Below, piece by piece: positions 1 through 7,388 of a DNA stretch of 64,000 bases (position 1 is the stretch's first letter; each line of letters begins with the position of its first letter). Source of the stretch: Variovorax sp. Sphag1AA (GTDB taxonomy: Bacteria > Pseudomonadota > Gammaproteobacteria > Burkholderiales > Burkholderiaceae_C). Under the pieces are notes generated by a model. That model saw nothing but the letters and a program-made list of their open reading frames with translations. It was not told the origin of the DNA and made no database searches. The DNA lies in NCBI RefSeq assembly GCF_014192575.1, contig NZ_JACHYC010000010.1:90913-154912 (forward strand), written 5' to 3'. A program made the translations under genes and the position numbers.

Positions 1-1
1 A

Positions 2-994
2 GTTCCCGTTCGGGACGACACCCTCGCTCTCGTCGAGGCTGGCCGCTCGGCGATCGCCGATGTCCTGCATGGCCGCGACGACCGGTTGATCGTCGTGGTC
101 GGGCCCTGCTCGATCCACGACCATGACCAGGCCATCGAGTACGCCCACCTGCTGAAGAAGGAAGCCAGCAATTTCGAGGACGATCTGTTGATCGTCATGC
201 GCACCTACTTCGAGAAGCCGCGCACGACCGTGGGCTGGAAGGGGTACATCAATGATCCGCACCTGGATGGCAGCTTCGCCATCAACGAGGGTCTGGAGCG
301 CGCCCGTCGCCTGCTTCTCGAGTTGACGCTGCTGGGGCTTCCGGCGGGCACCGAGTTCCTCGATCTTCTGAGTCCCCAGTTCATCGCCGATCTCATCGCA
401 TGGGGTGCCATCGGAGCCCGGACGACCGAGAGCCAGAGCCATCGCCAACTCGCTTCCGGACTCAGTTGCCCCGTGGGCTTCAAGAACGGAACCGACGGCA
501 GCATCAAGGTGGCCGCCGATGCCATCCTTGCCGCGAGGGCGCCGCACGCCTTCATGGGCATGACCAAGATGGGAATGGCCGCGATCTTCGAGACGCGCGG
601 CAACGACGATTGCCACGTGATCCTGCGCGGGGGCAAGAAGCCGAACTACTCGGCCGAGGACGTGGCGGCCAACTGCGAAGCGCTGCGCGCGAATGGCCTC
701 AGGGAGCAGGTCATGATCGATGTGTCGCATGCCAACAGCAGCAAGCAACACCATCGCCAGATCGAGGTGGCGCACGACGTGGCGCAGCAGGTCTCCGCGG
801 GCGACGGGCGCATCACCGGCATCATGATTGAAAGCAATCTGGAGGAGGGCCGGCAGGATCTGATTCCCGGCGTGGCGCTCAAGCGCGGGGTATCGATCAC
901 GGATGCCTGCATCAGCTTCAGGCAGACGGTTCCGGTCCTGGACGAACTCGCGAGCGCGGTTCGGAGTCGACGACAAGCCAAGCGCGGCCGCTAG
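2..994 (+). CDS. aroG: 3-deoxy-7-phosphoheptulonate (DAHP) synthase, 5'-truncated
   Basis: Condenses phosphoenolpyruvate with erythrose 4-phosphate, the first step of the shikimate pathway, in the cytosol. The frame is open from base 2 with no start codon, so the N-terminus (roughly 25-40 residues) lies outside the window. Class I AroF/G/H hallmarks appear in order: GPCSIHD, the KPRTTVGWKG PEP loop, GARTTESQ, CPVGFKNGTDG, and SHANSSK near the metal site. It ends at the family's normal C-terminus. The TTG at 86 is internal to the conserved domain and is not the real start. The next gene on this strand is far downstream, so this is a lone gene or the last of an operon. Family assignment is firm; feedback specificity (Phe, Tyr or Trp) cannot be read from what is visible. 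Confidence 0.95.
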   Translation, partial: VPVRDDTLALVEAGRSAIADVLHGRDDRLIVVVGPCSIHDHDQAIEYAHLLKKEASNFEDDLLIVMRTYFEKPRTTVGWKGYINDPHLDGSFAINEGLERARRLLLELTLLGLPAGTEFLDLLSPQFIADLIAWGAIGARTTESQSHRQLASGLSCPVGFKNGTDGSIKVAADAILAARAPHAFMGMTKMGMAAIFETRGNDDCHVILRGGKKPNYSAEDVAANCEALRANGLREQVMIDVSHANSSKQHHRQIEVAHDVAQQVSAGDGRITGIMIESNLEEGRQDLIPGVALKRGVSITDACISFRQTVPVLDELASAVRSRRQAKRGR

Positions 995-1017
995 CCGATT
1001 GCGTGTCGGAAATGGAA

Positions 1018-1039
1018 CCGCCCTCTCGAGAGAGGGCGG
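1018..1039 (+). terminator. Rho-independent-like terminator after DAHP synthase
   Basis: Inverted repeat CCGCCCTC / GAGGGCGG (8 bp, all but two pairs G-C) around a TCGAGA loop, followed by CTTTGC. It starts 24 bases after the aroG stop. The U-tract is short, so termination may be partial. Confidence 0.7.
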
Positions 1040-1087
1040 CTTTGCAGGGGATCGGGGAGTGCGTTGCCGCGGGTCGCGGCGGACGGC

Positions 1088-1183
1088 TTAGAGGCGCTGT
1101 TGGGCTTCCTTGATACCGAGCTTCGCAAGCCCGAAAGCGCAGACTCCGAAAACAGCGACGAGGCAGAGGATGGTGGTGATCAT
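1088..1183 (-). CDS. Predicted 31-aa single-span membrane protein
   Basis: A 31-residue frame (ATG to TAA) on the minus strand. The start follows a GAAGGA Shine-Dalgarno at a usual spacing. The product is MITTILCLVAVFGVC followed by AFGLAKLGIKEAQQRL: a hydrophobic stretch (residues 3-19) long enough to cross the membrane once, then a short basic/polar tail. No family is recognised. A perfect 12-bp inverted repeat lies 34-65 bp upstream, which suggests dedicated regulation. Support comes from the RBS, the clean membrane-segment composition and the upstream repeat; there is no homology evidence. Confidence 0.5.
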   Translation of the reverse strand: MITTILCLVAVFGVCAFGLAKLGIKEAQQRL

Positions 1184-1216
1184 TTGGACTTTCCTTCGGT
1201 TAGGGGTCCATTGTAC

Positions 1217-1248
1217 AGGGTAAACCCTAATTAACGAGGGTTTACCCT
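1217..1248 (-). promoter_or_regulatory. 12-bp perfect inverted repeat, candidate operator
   Basis: AGGGTAAACCCT - 8 bp - AGGGTTTACCCT. Each arm is itself nearly palindromic (GGGTAAACCC). It sits between the 88-aa gene and the 31-aa membrane-protein gene, just upstream of the latter, so a repressor or activator site is the likeliest reading. The arms lack a T-run and G-C-rich terminator character. The binding protein is unknown. Confidence 0.55.
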
Positions 1249-1269
1249 AATCACCGTCGGCGACCGGGA

Positions 1270-1536
1270 TCAGTGCGAGTACGGCCGAAGCACTCCAGAG
1301 GCCGCTATCTCTAACGCACGCGCGGGGGGCAGGCCGGTTTTGACGAGCGCCTTCAGCCGGCGATACACCTCGAACATCAACTCCTCGTCGTATTCGCTCG
1401 AATCGGGGTCGATGACTGGATATTCCTGCTCCAGATAGCTGAGCGTCCAGTCGTACCGGTCCCTGATGTCCGCTGGCTGCTTGTTGAACTGAACGCGCTC
1501 CGTCTGCGGGGAACGCGAGCTCGACTGAATTCTCAT
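1270..1536 (-). CDS. Conserved hypothetical protein, 88 aa
   Basis: Start chosen at the ATG at 1534-1536 because AGGGGGTG lies 3-5 bases upstream; a longer frame to 1608 has no comparable RBS. The product is hydrophilic and mostly helical: a basic N-terminus, an acidic middle (YPVIDPDSSEYDEE) and a C-terminal helix (ALKTGLPPARALEI-like). There is no signal peptide or membrane span. It lies 91 bp downstream of the ilvB stop on the same strand and might be read from it. No function can be assigned. Confidence 0.6.
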   Translation of the reverse strand: MRIQSSSRSPQTERVQFNKQPADIRDRYDWTLSYLEQEYPVIDPDSSEYDEELMFEVYRRLKALVKTGLPPARALEIAASGVLRPYSH

Positions 1537-1627
1537 GGCACCCCCTAAAAGTATCGGAAGCTGAAGAAGCTGGGCGTGCTCAAAATGTAGTACCAAAGAT
1601 AACAGCAACGCCAGACCGCTTGTCCGC

Positions 1628-3433
1628 TCAGGCGACCGCTGGCGTCCCCGGTGATGGCTCCTTTTCCTGGTGCCAGCGATCCTTGGACAGCATCACCTCG
1701 TGATGGCCGGCACCCGCCGGAATCATCGGAAAGCAGTTCTCCTGCGACGCCACCTGCACGTCGAGGAAGAACGGGCCATCGAAGGCCAGGCATTCGGCGA
1801 GCGCGTCGTCCAGCTCACGCGGATCGGCGACGCGGCGCGCACCCCAGCCGAAGGCCTTCGCCAGCGCCACGAAGTCCGGCAGCGCCGCGTTCCAGCTGTG
1901 CGACAGCCGGTTGCCGTGGTTCAGCTCCTGCCACTGGCGCACCATGCCCATGTAGCCGTTGTTGCTGAGCACAAGCTTGACGGGCGTGCGGTGCTGCACC
2001 GCGGTCGAGAGCTCCTGGATGTTCATCAGGACGGACGCATCGCCGCTCACGCAGACGACGAGCGCATCGGGATGCGCCACCTGCGCGCCGATCGCGGCCG
2101 GCAGACCGTAGCCCATGGTGCCCGCGCCGCCGGAGGTCAGCCAGCGCGCGGGTCGATCGAATTGCAGGTATTGCGCGGCCCACATCTGGTGCTGCCCGAC
2201 GTCGGTGGAGACGATGGCGTCGCGACCTTGCAGCCGAGACTGCAGCGCGACCATGAGTTGCTGCGGCACGATTTCGTCCGGTCGCAGGGCGAAGTCCAGG
2301 CAGCGCTCTTCACGCCAGCGCGCGATGCGCTGCCACCACGGCGCGAGACGCTCGGGCGCGAGGCCTTGCAGCTCGGGCAGGTCCAGCAGACCGTTCAGCA
2401 CCTCACCGCAATCACCCACGATCGGCACGTCGGCCCGCACCGTCCTGTGGATGCTGCTCGGGTCAATGTCGATGTGGATCTTGCGCGCATGCGGACAGAA
2501 CGCATCGAGCCTGCCGGTGACCCGGTCGTCGAAGCGCGCTCCGACGTTGACGACCAGATCGGCCTCGTGCATTGCGAGGTTCGCTTCGAGCGTGCCGTGC
2601 ATTCCGAGCATGCCGAGCCACTGCGGATCGGACGCGGGGAACACACCGAGCCCCATCAGGGTGAGCGTGCAAGGCGCCCCGGTCCCGCGCACAAGCCGCG
2701 TGAAAGCGGCGCACGCATCGGGGCCTGAATTCACCAGGCCGCCGCCGCCATAGAACACCGGACGACGCGCGGTGGAGATGAGGTCGGCCGCGCGCTGCAG
2801 GCTGCCTCGATGCGCGGCCGGATGCGCTGCAATTGCACGTGCGCGCATCGCATCGGTGGTTCGCGCGCACTCGCTCTGGGCCAGCTGAACATCCTTGGGC
2901 ACATCTAGCAGCACCGGACCCGGCCGGCCGCTCCTGGCGATGGCGAGTGCCTGCCGCACCGCCCCGGGGATCTGCCCGGGATTGCGCGCCTGAAAGCTCC
3001 ACTTGGTCACGGGACGCGACATGCCCAGCGCATCGCTCTCCTGGAAGGCATTGGTGCCGATCACGCTTGTCGCGACCTGCCCGCTGATGACCAGCACCGG
3101 CACGGAGTCGCTCATCGCATCGAGCAAGCCGGTGATGGTGTTGCTGACACCGGGGCCGGACGTCACCAGCACTACGCCGACCTTGCCGGTGGTGCGTGCA
3201 TAGCCTTCGGCGGCATGCACGGCCGCTTGTTCGTGGCGGACGAGGATGTGGCGCAGCCGGGGCTCTCCGTGGAGCGCGTCATACAGCGGAAGGGCTGCGC
3301 CGCCGGGGTAGCCGAACAGGGTGTCGATGCCGCATGCGACCAGCGTGTCGAGCAGCAGTTGGGCGCCGCTGCGGAGGGTTGCGGGCAATTCCTGGGTGCC
3401 GGGCGGAGCCGGGTCTGTCGTGGCGATTTCCAT
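1628..3433 (-). CDS. ilvB: Acetolactate synthase, large (catalytic) subunit
   Basis: ThDP-dependent condensation of two pyruvates (or pyruvate plus 2-oxobutyrate), the first common step of branched-chain amino-acid synthesis. The 601 aa cover the three AHAS domains. The N-terminal ThDP-PYR domain has the catalytic Glu in VRHEQAAVHAAEGYAR, followed by the central FAD/Rossmann-type domain. The C-terminal ThDP-PP domain runs from GDAS to SNNGYMGMVRQW; the first motif is GDAS rather than the commoner GDGS. No ilvN regulatory subunit or ilvC is adjacent, unlike the main ilvBNC operon, so this may be a second, stand-alone isozyme. It is divergent from an Lrp/AsnC gene across a 64-bp gap, a layout that suggests direct control by that regulator. 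Confidence 0.92.
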   Translation of the reverse strand: MEIATTDPAPPGTQELPATLRSGAQLLLDTLVACGIDTLFGYPGGAALPLYDALHGEPRLRHILVRHEQAAVHAAEGYARTTGKVGVVLVTSGPGVSNTITGLLDAMSDSVPVLVISGQVATSVIGTNAFQESDALGMSRPVTKWSFQARNPGQIPGAVRQALAIARSGRPGPVLLDVPKDVQLAQSECARTTDAMRARAIAAHPAAHRGSLQRAADLISTARRPVFYGGGGLVNSGPDACAAFTRLVRGTGAPCTLTLMGLGVFPASDPQWLGMLGMHGTLEANLAMHEADLVVNVGARFDDRVTGRLDAFCPHARKIHIDIDPSSIHRTVRADVPIVGDCGEVLNGLLDLPELQGLAPERLAPWWQRIARWREERCLDFALRPDEIVPQQLMVALQSRLQGRDAIVSTDVGQHQMWAAQYLQFDRPARWLTSGGAGTMGYGLPAAIGAQVAHPDALVVCVSGDASVLMNIQELSTAVQHRTPVKLVLSNNGYMGMVRQWQELNHGNRLSHSWNAALPDFVALAKAFGWGARRVADPRELDDALAECLAFDGPFFLDVQVASQENCFPMIPAGAGHHEVMLSKDRWHQEKEPSPGTPAVA

Positions 3434-3485
3434 GCCACGATTCTTCTGGCTTTGCCGCAGAATGTGCTTCGGAAATTCGATGAAT

Positions 3486-3492
3486 AAGGAGG
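3486..3492 (+). promoter_or_regulatory. Shine-Dalgarno that sets the TTG start of the Lrp-type gene
   Basis: Perfect AAGGAGG followed by TTTCC and then TTG at 3498. The in-frame ATG at 3480 lies upstream of this RBS and has none of its own, so translation most likely starts at the TTG. Confidence 0.75.
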
Positions 3493-3497
3493 TTTCC

Positions 3498-3992
3498 TTG
3501 AAGATTCAAAGGAAAAACCAGAGATCTGACGAAGAACTTTTTGACAAGATCGACATGGCGATCCTGCGCATCCTTCTGCAGGACTCGCGGCGTTCGCTGC
3601 AGGACATCGGTAGCGAGGTCGGGCTCTCGGCCACCAGTTGCTGGAGCCGCATCAAGCGTCTCGAAGCCGAAGGCGTGATCCGGCGCTACACGGTCGACGT
3701 GGATCCTGCGAGCCTTGGCTACCGCGACTCGGTGATCGTGCACCTCACGCTCGAAAGCCACACCGACGAAACGCTCTACGAGTTCGGTCGGGTGCTCGCG
3801 ACCATCCCCGAGGTGCTGGAGGCCTACCTTGTGTCAGGCGACTACGACTACTACATCCGCATCGCGGTGCGCGACACGCGCGACTATGAGCGGCTGCTGC
3901 GCGAGAAGCTCTACAAGATTCCGGGCATCCGCCACAGCAAGTCGCACTTCGTGCTGCGGGTGCTGAAAGAGGCCAGCGTGCCGATCGAGTGA
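3498..3992 (+). CDS. Lrp/AsnC family transcriptional regulator
   Basis: A 164-aa DNA-binding regulator with an N-terminal winged helix-turn-helix (about residues 10-60: DKIDMAILRILLQD, then SEVGLSATSCWSRIKRLEAEGVI). The C-terminal RAM/AsnC ligand-binding domain follows (about 70-150: VIVHLTLESH, then VSGDYDYYIRIAV). A TTG start is preferred because AAGGAGG sits 5 bases upstream. It is divergent from ilvB, so branched-chain amino-acid responsive control of ilvB is the obvious inference; the ligand is not proven. Its stop is 2 bp from the convergent stop of the nitronate monooxygenase gene. Confidence 0.9.
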   Translation: MKIQRKNQRSDEELFDKIDMAILRILLQDSRRSLQDIGSEVGLSATSCWSRIKRLEAEGVIRRYTVDVDPASLGYRDSVIVHLTLESHTDETLYEFGRVLATIPEVLEAYLVSGDYDYYIRIAVRDTRDYERLLREKLYKIPGIRHSKSHFVLRVLKEASVPIE

Positions 3993-3994
3993 GG

Positions 3995-4969
3995 TCACTC
4001 CGAGAGACGCTGCGTCGCGCCCTTGAGCAGCGCCTCGGCTTCCTGGCTCACACGCACGACCACTTCGCGCGCCGAAGGAATGTCGCGCACGAGCCCGACG
4101 GCCTCGCCGGCAATCACGGCGGCGATGTCGAAGTTGCCTGCCTCCCGGGCCGCGAGGTAGCCCGCGTGCTCCTGTTCGGCGCGGCGCACGAGTTCGAGTT
4201 CGCGGCCGGTCCACCGCTCCAGAAAATCGTTGCGCAGGCATCGCCCCGTGAACGGCGCAGGCCAAACCCGCTTTCGCGCGATGTCGAAGACCACGCCCCG
4301 AGCGGTCTCGTCACCCGTCGCGCGTTGGACGCGGGCCTTGGCTTCGGCCGCAATGGCCGCCTCTTTCGTGGCATAGAAGCGCGTGCCCATCAGCACCCCC
4401 GACGCGCCGAGCATCAACGCCGCGGCTAGCCCCCGCCCATCCGCGATGCCACCGGCGGCAACCACGGGCACGTCCGGCCCGATGGCATCGATGAGCTCCG
4501 GCACCAGCGTCAAGGTCGAGCGCGTGGCGCCGTGCCCGCCGGCTTCGGTGCCCTGCGCCACCAGGATGTCCGCGCCCACGGAGGCTGCCTCGCGCGCCAT
4601 GTCGATCGTCTGCACCTGGCAGATCAGCGCTGCGCCCGAGCGCTTGATCGGTTCGGCAAAAGGCGCCGGATCACCGAAGGAAAGCATGACCGCCGCGGGC
4701 CCGCTCTCCAGTGCGAGATCGAGCAGGCGCGGCTGCTTCGCGAGGCTCCATGTGATGAAGCCGATGCCGAAGCGCACCTGCGTTTCCTTGATGCGCGCGA
4801 TCTCGCGCTCCAGCCATGCGGCATCGCCGTAGCCACCGCCCAGGATCCCGAGCCCCCCGGCGCCACTCACGGCCGAGGCGAGCGAGGCGTCGGCGACCAC
4901 ATCCATCGGCGCCAGCAGAACGGGGTGGCGGATGCCGAGTCGCTTCGTGAGCGCAGTCTGGATCGACAT
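3995..4969 (-). CDS. Nitronate monooxygenase (2-nitropropane dioxygenase family)
   Basis: FMN-dependent TIM-barrel oxidase of alkyl nitronates (such as propionate 3-nitronate) to carbonyl compound plus nitrite. The product is 324 aa from an ATG with a GGAGGAATCCC leader. N-terminal HPVLLAPMD, GGLGILGGG and the catalytic-His motif GTEAGGHG are present, followed by FMN phosphate-binding motifs VVAAGGIADG and GASGVLMGTRF. Likely detoxifying; the physiological substrate is unknown. It stands alone: the HHE gene ends 53 bp upstream, and the convergent Lrp-type gene ends 2 bp away. Confidence 0.88.
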   Translation of the reverse strand: MSIQTALTKRLGIRHPVLLAPMDVVADASLASAVSGAGGLGILGGGYGDAAWLEREIARIKETQVRFGIGFITWSLAKQPRLLDLALESGPAAVMLSFGDPAPFAEPIKRSGAALICQVQTIDMAREAASVGADILVAQGTEAGGHGATRSTLTLVPELIDAIGPDVPVVAAGGIADGRGLAAALMLGASGVLMGTRFYATKEAAIAAEAKARVQRATGDETARGVVFDIARKRVWPAPFTGRCLRNDFLERWTGRELELVRRAEQEHAGYLAAREAGNFDIAAVIAGEAVGLVRDIPSAREVVVRVSQEAEALLKGATQRLSE

Positions 4970-5022
4970 GGGATTCCTCCGATCGAGTGGATGCGGCGGC
5001 GCCCATTGTCTTCCCGTTCCTG

Positions 5023-5595
5023 CTATTGCGTCGCGTGTGCCAAGTCTGGTGAAGCTCGCGCTGCCATCAGCTTGGTCAGTCTCGAGTAGGCCGCGGTCGG
5101 CGATTTTCCGAACACAGGATCCGGACACGATGGTGCGGCTCGGGCCACCACTTCCCAGTCCCGCGCATTCAGCAGAAGCCTCGCGCGCGGAAGAATCTGC
5201 CTTTCCTCGGTGGCGATGTGGTGCCTGTAGTAAGCCAGGTAGAGCGCCGCGGCTGCCTCCACCGTCGCGCGCAGCACGTAGGCATCGCTGATGACCTGGT
5301 TCAGGCGCGCGACGAGTTCTTCACCGGCCACCGCAATGACGCGATGCTCCTGAAGCAGGCGGTTGATCGGCAGCCGCAATTGCGGATCGCGTGCCACGAG
5401 GATGTTGAAAGCGGCATCCTCGCGTGGGTGGTGATAGCAATCTCCAAACTCTCGCAGGTAGGAGACGATCTCGAGCATCAGGTTGTAGTCCGGACTCTCG
5501 CCATCGCGAAACTGGGCAACCTGTTCTTCGAGGATGCTGAGAAGCAGAGAGAAATTGCCGTGCTCGGCATGCCATTGCGCGATCTGGCTCGTCAT
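5023..5595 (-). CDS. Hemerythrin HHE-domain protein
   Basis: A 190-aa protein with an HHE cation-binding four-helix bundle. Candidate diiron ligands are H9, H55/H56 with E59 (CYHHPREDA), H84 (LLQEHRVI) and H125/H126 with E129 (YRHHIATEE). Members bind a non-haem diiron site and act in O2/NO sensing or Fe-S/diiron repair. The start ATG follows GGAGG at 8 bp. An FNR/Dnr-type palindrome lies about 65 bp upstream, consistent with induction under low oxygen or nitrosative stress. There is no fused regulatory domain. The exact role is unknown. Confidence 0.85.
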   Translation of the reverse strand: MTSQIAQWHAEHGNFSLLLSILEEQVAQFRDGESPDYNLMLEIVSYLREFGDCYHHPREDAAFNILVARDPQLRLPINRLLQEHRVIAVAGEELVARLNQVISDAYVLRATVEAAAALYLAYYRHHIATEERQILPRARLLLNARDWEVVARAAPSCPDPVFGKSPTAAYSRLTKLMAARASPDLAHATQ

Positions 5596-5659
5596 CGTGA
5601 AACCTCCGGAGTCTGCTGAGACCCTGGAGGCACTCTAGGCGGATCTGCCGGCGCGTTCT

Positions 5660-5673
5660 TCGATCTGGATCAA
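5660..5673 (-). promoter_or_regulatory. FNR/CRP-type (anaerobox) site upstream of the HHE gene
   Basis: TTGAT-CCAG-ATCGA on the minus strand, one mismatch from TTGAT-N4-ATCAA. A TAGAGT -10-like hexamer (complement of 5633-5638) puts the inferred start of transcription near 5626. That centres the box at about -40, the class II activation position. Confidence 0.68.
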
Positions 5674-5712
5674 GGCAAGCGCATCTTGGTTGCCGGACAC
5701 TGCATCGCCCTT

Positions 5713-6702
5713 CTACATGCCCCAGCGCAAGGCGGCGGTATGCACAGGCGCGTCCCACAGGGCGAACTGCGCGGCGTCGAGCGCACTCACCGTCACCGAG
5801 CAGCCCGCCATTTCGAGCGACGTCACATAGGAGCCCGTGAGGTGCCGCGCCACCTTCACCTGATGGCCGGCGAGCACCTTGTGCACCGCGTTGACCATGA
5901 GGTAGAGCTCCAGCATGGGCGTGCCGCCGAAGCCGTTCACGAGCAGCAGCACCTCCTGCCCGGCCTTGAGGGACAGGTCCTTGAGGATGGAGCCGGTGAG
6001 TTCTTGCGCGATATCGTCGGCGGTGGCCAGCTTGATGCGTCGCCGACCCGGTTCGCCGTGGATTCCCACGCCCATCTCCATTTCGTCCGCCCCGATCTGG
6101 AAGGTGGGCTTGCCTGCTGCCGGAACGGTGCACGAGGTGAGCGCGACACCCATCGAGGCGGTCGCCTTGTTCACCGCGTCGCCCAGTTGCTTGAGCTTTC
6201 GGAGCGGATCGCCGCGTTCGGCGGCGGCGCCGATGATCTTTTCGACCACCAGCGTGCCGGCCACTCCCCGACGGCCGGTGGTGTAGGTGGAGTTTTCCAC
6301 CGCGACGTCGTCATTGACCACCACGGTCTCGTTGTCGCAGTCGACCATCTCCGCCGCCATCTGGAAGTTCATCATGTCGCCGGAGTAGTTCTTGACGATG
6401 AACAGCACACCCTCGCCGGTGTTCACTGCTTGCGCCGCTGCCAGCATCTGGTCCGGCGTGGGCGATGTGAAGATCTGTCCCGGGCACGCCGCGTCCAGCA
6501 TCCCGTGGCCGACGAAGCCGGTGTGCAGTGGTTCGTGACCCGAGCCTCCGCCGGAGACCAAAGCCACCTTGCCGGGCTTGGGTGTGCGGCGGCGCACGAA
6601 CTGACCGGCCTCACCCAAAGTCACGATATCGGCGTGCGCCGCCGCAAAGCCGTCCAGCGATTCGGACAGCATGTTTTCGACGTCGTTGATGAGCTTCTTC
6701 AT
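5713..6702 (-). CDS. dhaK: Dihydroxyacetone kinase subunit DhaK
   Basis: Substrate-binding subunit that holds dihydroxyacetone (or a related ketose) as a hemiaminal on a histidine. It is 329 aa, slightly shorter than E. coli DhaK. H56 (GGGSGHEP), D109 (YSGDMMNF) and the covalent His H215 (GVGIHGEPG) sit at or near the positions known from E. coli, so the active site looks intact. It is the last gene of the leftward unit LacI - ABC importer - dhaL - dhaK, 32 bp after dhaL. No dhaM (PTS donor) is present here, so the phosphate source is unresolved. The substrate could be dihydroxyacetone or a tetrulose. Confidence 0.92.
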   Translation of the reverse strand: MKKLINDVENMLSESLDGFAAAHADIVTLGEAGQFVRRRTPKPGKVALVSGGGSGHEPLHTGFVGHGMLDAACPGQIFTSPTPDQMLAAAQAVNTGEGVLFIVKNYSGDMMNFQMAAEMVDCDNETVVVNDDVAVENSTYTTGRRGVAGTLVVEKIIGAAAERGDPLRKLKQLGDAVNKATASMGVALTSCTVPAAGKPTFQIGADEMEMGVGIHGEPGRRRIKLATADDIAQELTGSILKDLSLKAGQEVLLLVNGFGGTPMLELYLMVNAVHKVLAGHQVKVARHLTGSYVTSLEMAGCSVTVSALDAAQFALWDAPVHTAALRWGM

Positions 6703-6734
6703 GGTGCTGGGCCTTCGGAAAGAGTGGGCTTCAT

Positions 6735-7367
6735 TCAGGCGGAGAGCGAAGAGGGTCGTGCGCTCGCGGGAGCATCAAGACTTTCACAGATCGCTCCGAT
6801 GATCAATGCAGTGGAACGCGAACCCGGATCCACATGGCCCAGTGCCCGGTCGCCCAGGAATGAGGCTCGGCCCTTGATGGCGTCCATCGCCGCAGTCGCG
6901 TCGGCTGCGTCGAAAGCGCAGGCGCGCACGCGCTCGGCGAGCCCCTGGCCGCCTCCGGCGAGAAGCCTCTGCACCGGGTCGAGCACGTCCAGCAATGTCT
7001 TCTGGCCGACCTGTGCCTTGCCCAGGCGGGTGAGCGCCTGGATTGCGGCGTCGAGCGCGTGGGCCAGGCCCGCCGCATCCGGCGGGTCGGGCAGTTGCTT
7101 GCCGAGGGTGACCAGCAAGGTCCCGAACACCGGTCCCGATGAGCCGCCGATGGTCGACATGCAAGTCATGCCCATCGTGCGCAGCGCCTCGTTGAGCGAC
7201 TGGCCCGCGAGTTCATCGAGCTTGCCCTGGATGGCCAGTGCGCCGCGTCGCATGTTCAGCCCGTGGTCACCGTCACCGATCGCCTGGTCGAGGGCGGTGA
7301 GCTCGTCCACATGATCGATGAGCGTCTGGGTGGCGCGGCGGATCAGGTCGGGGGTGTTCGGTTTCAA
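6735..7367 (-). CDS. dhaL: Dihydroxyacetone kinase subunit DhaL
   Basis: Nucleotide-binding subunit that transfers phosphate to the ketose on DhaK. The 210 aa form an eight-helix barrel fold with the Mg-ADP aspartates in DQAIGDGDHG (residues 27-36) and the GGSSGPVFG loop. The start is a TTG with GGGAG 7 bases upstream; no ATG fits the family's N-terminus better. It is transcribed with dhaK and the ABC importer genes. A stand-alone DhaL normally pairs with a PTS DhaM, but none is visible in this window. Confidence 0.9.
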   Translation of the reverse strand: MKPNTPDLIRRATQTLIDHVDELTALDQAIGDGDHGLNMRRGALAIQGKLDELAGQSLNEALRTMGMTCMSTIGGSSGPVFGTLLVTLGKQLPDPPDAAGLAHALDAAIQALTRLGKAQVGQKTLLDVLDPVQRLLAGGGQGLAERVRACAFDAADATAAMDAIKGRASFLGDRALGHVDPGSRSTALIIGAICESLDAPASARPSSLSA

Positions 7368-7388
7368 GGGAATCTCCCGGGTGTTGGG

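Noticed and set aside
3480..3482. ATG as the start of the Lrp-type gene
   Set aside because: It precedes the strong AAGGAGG RBS and has no RBS of its own; TTG at 3498 fits better.
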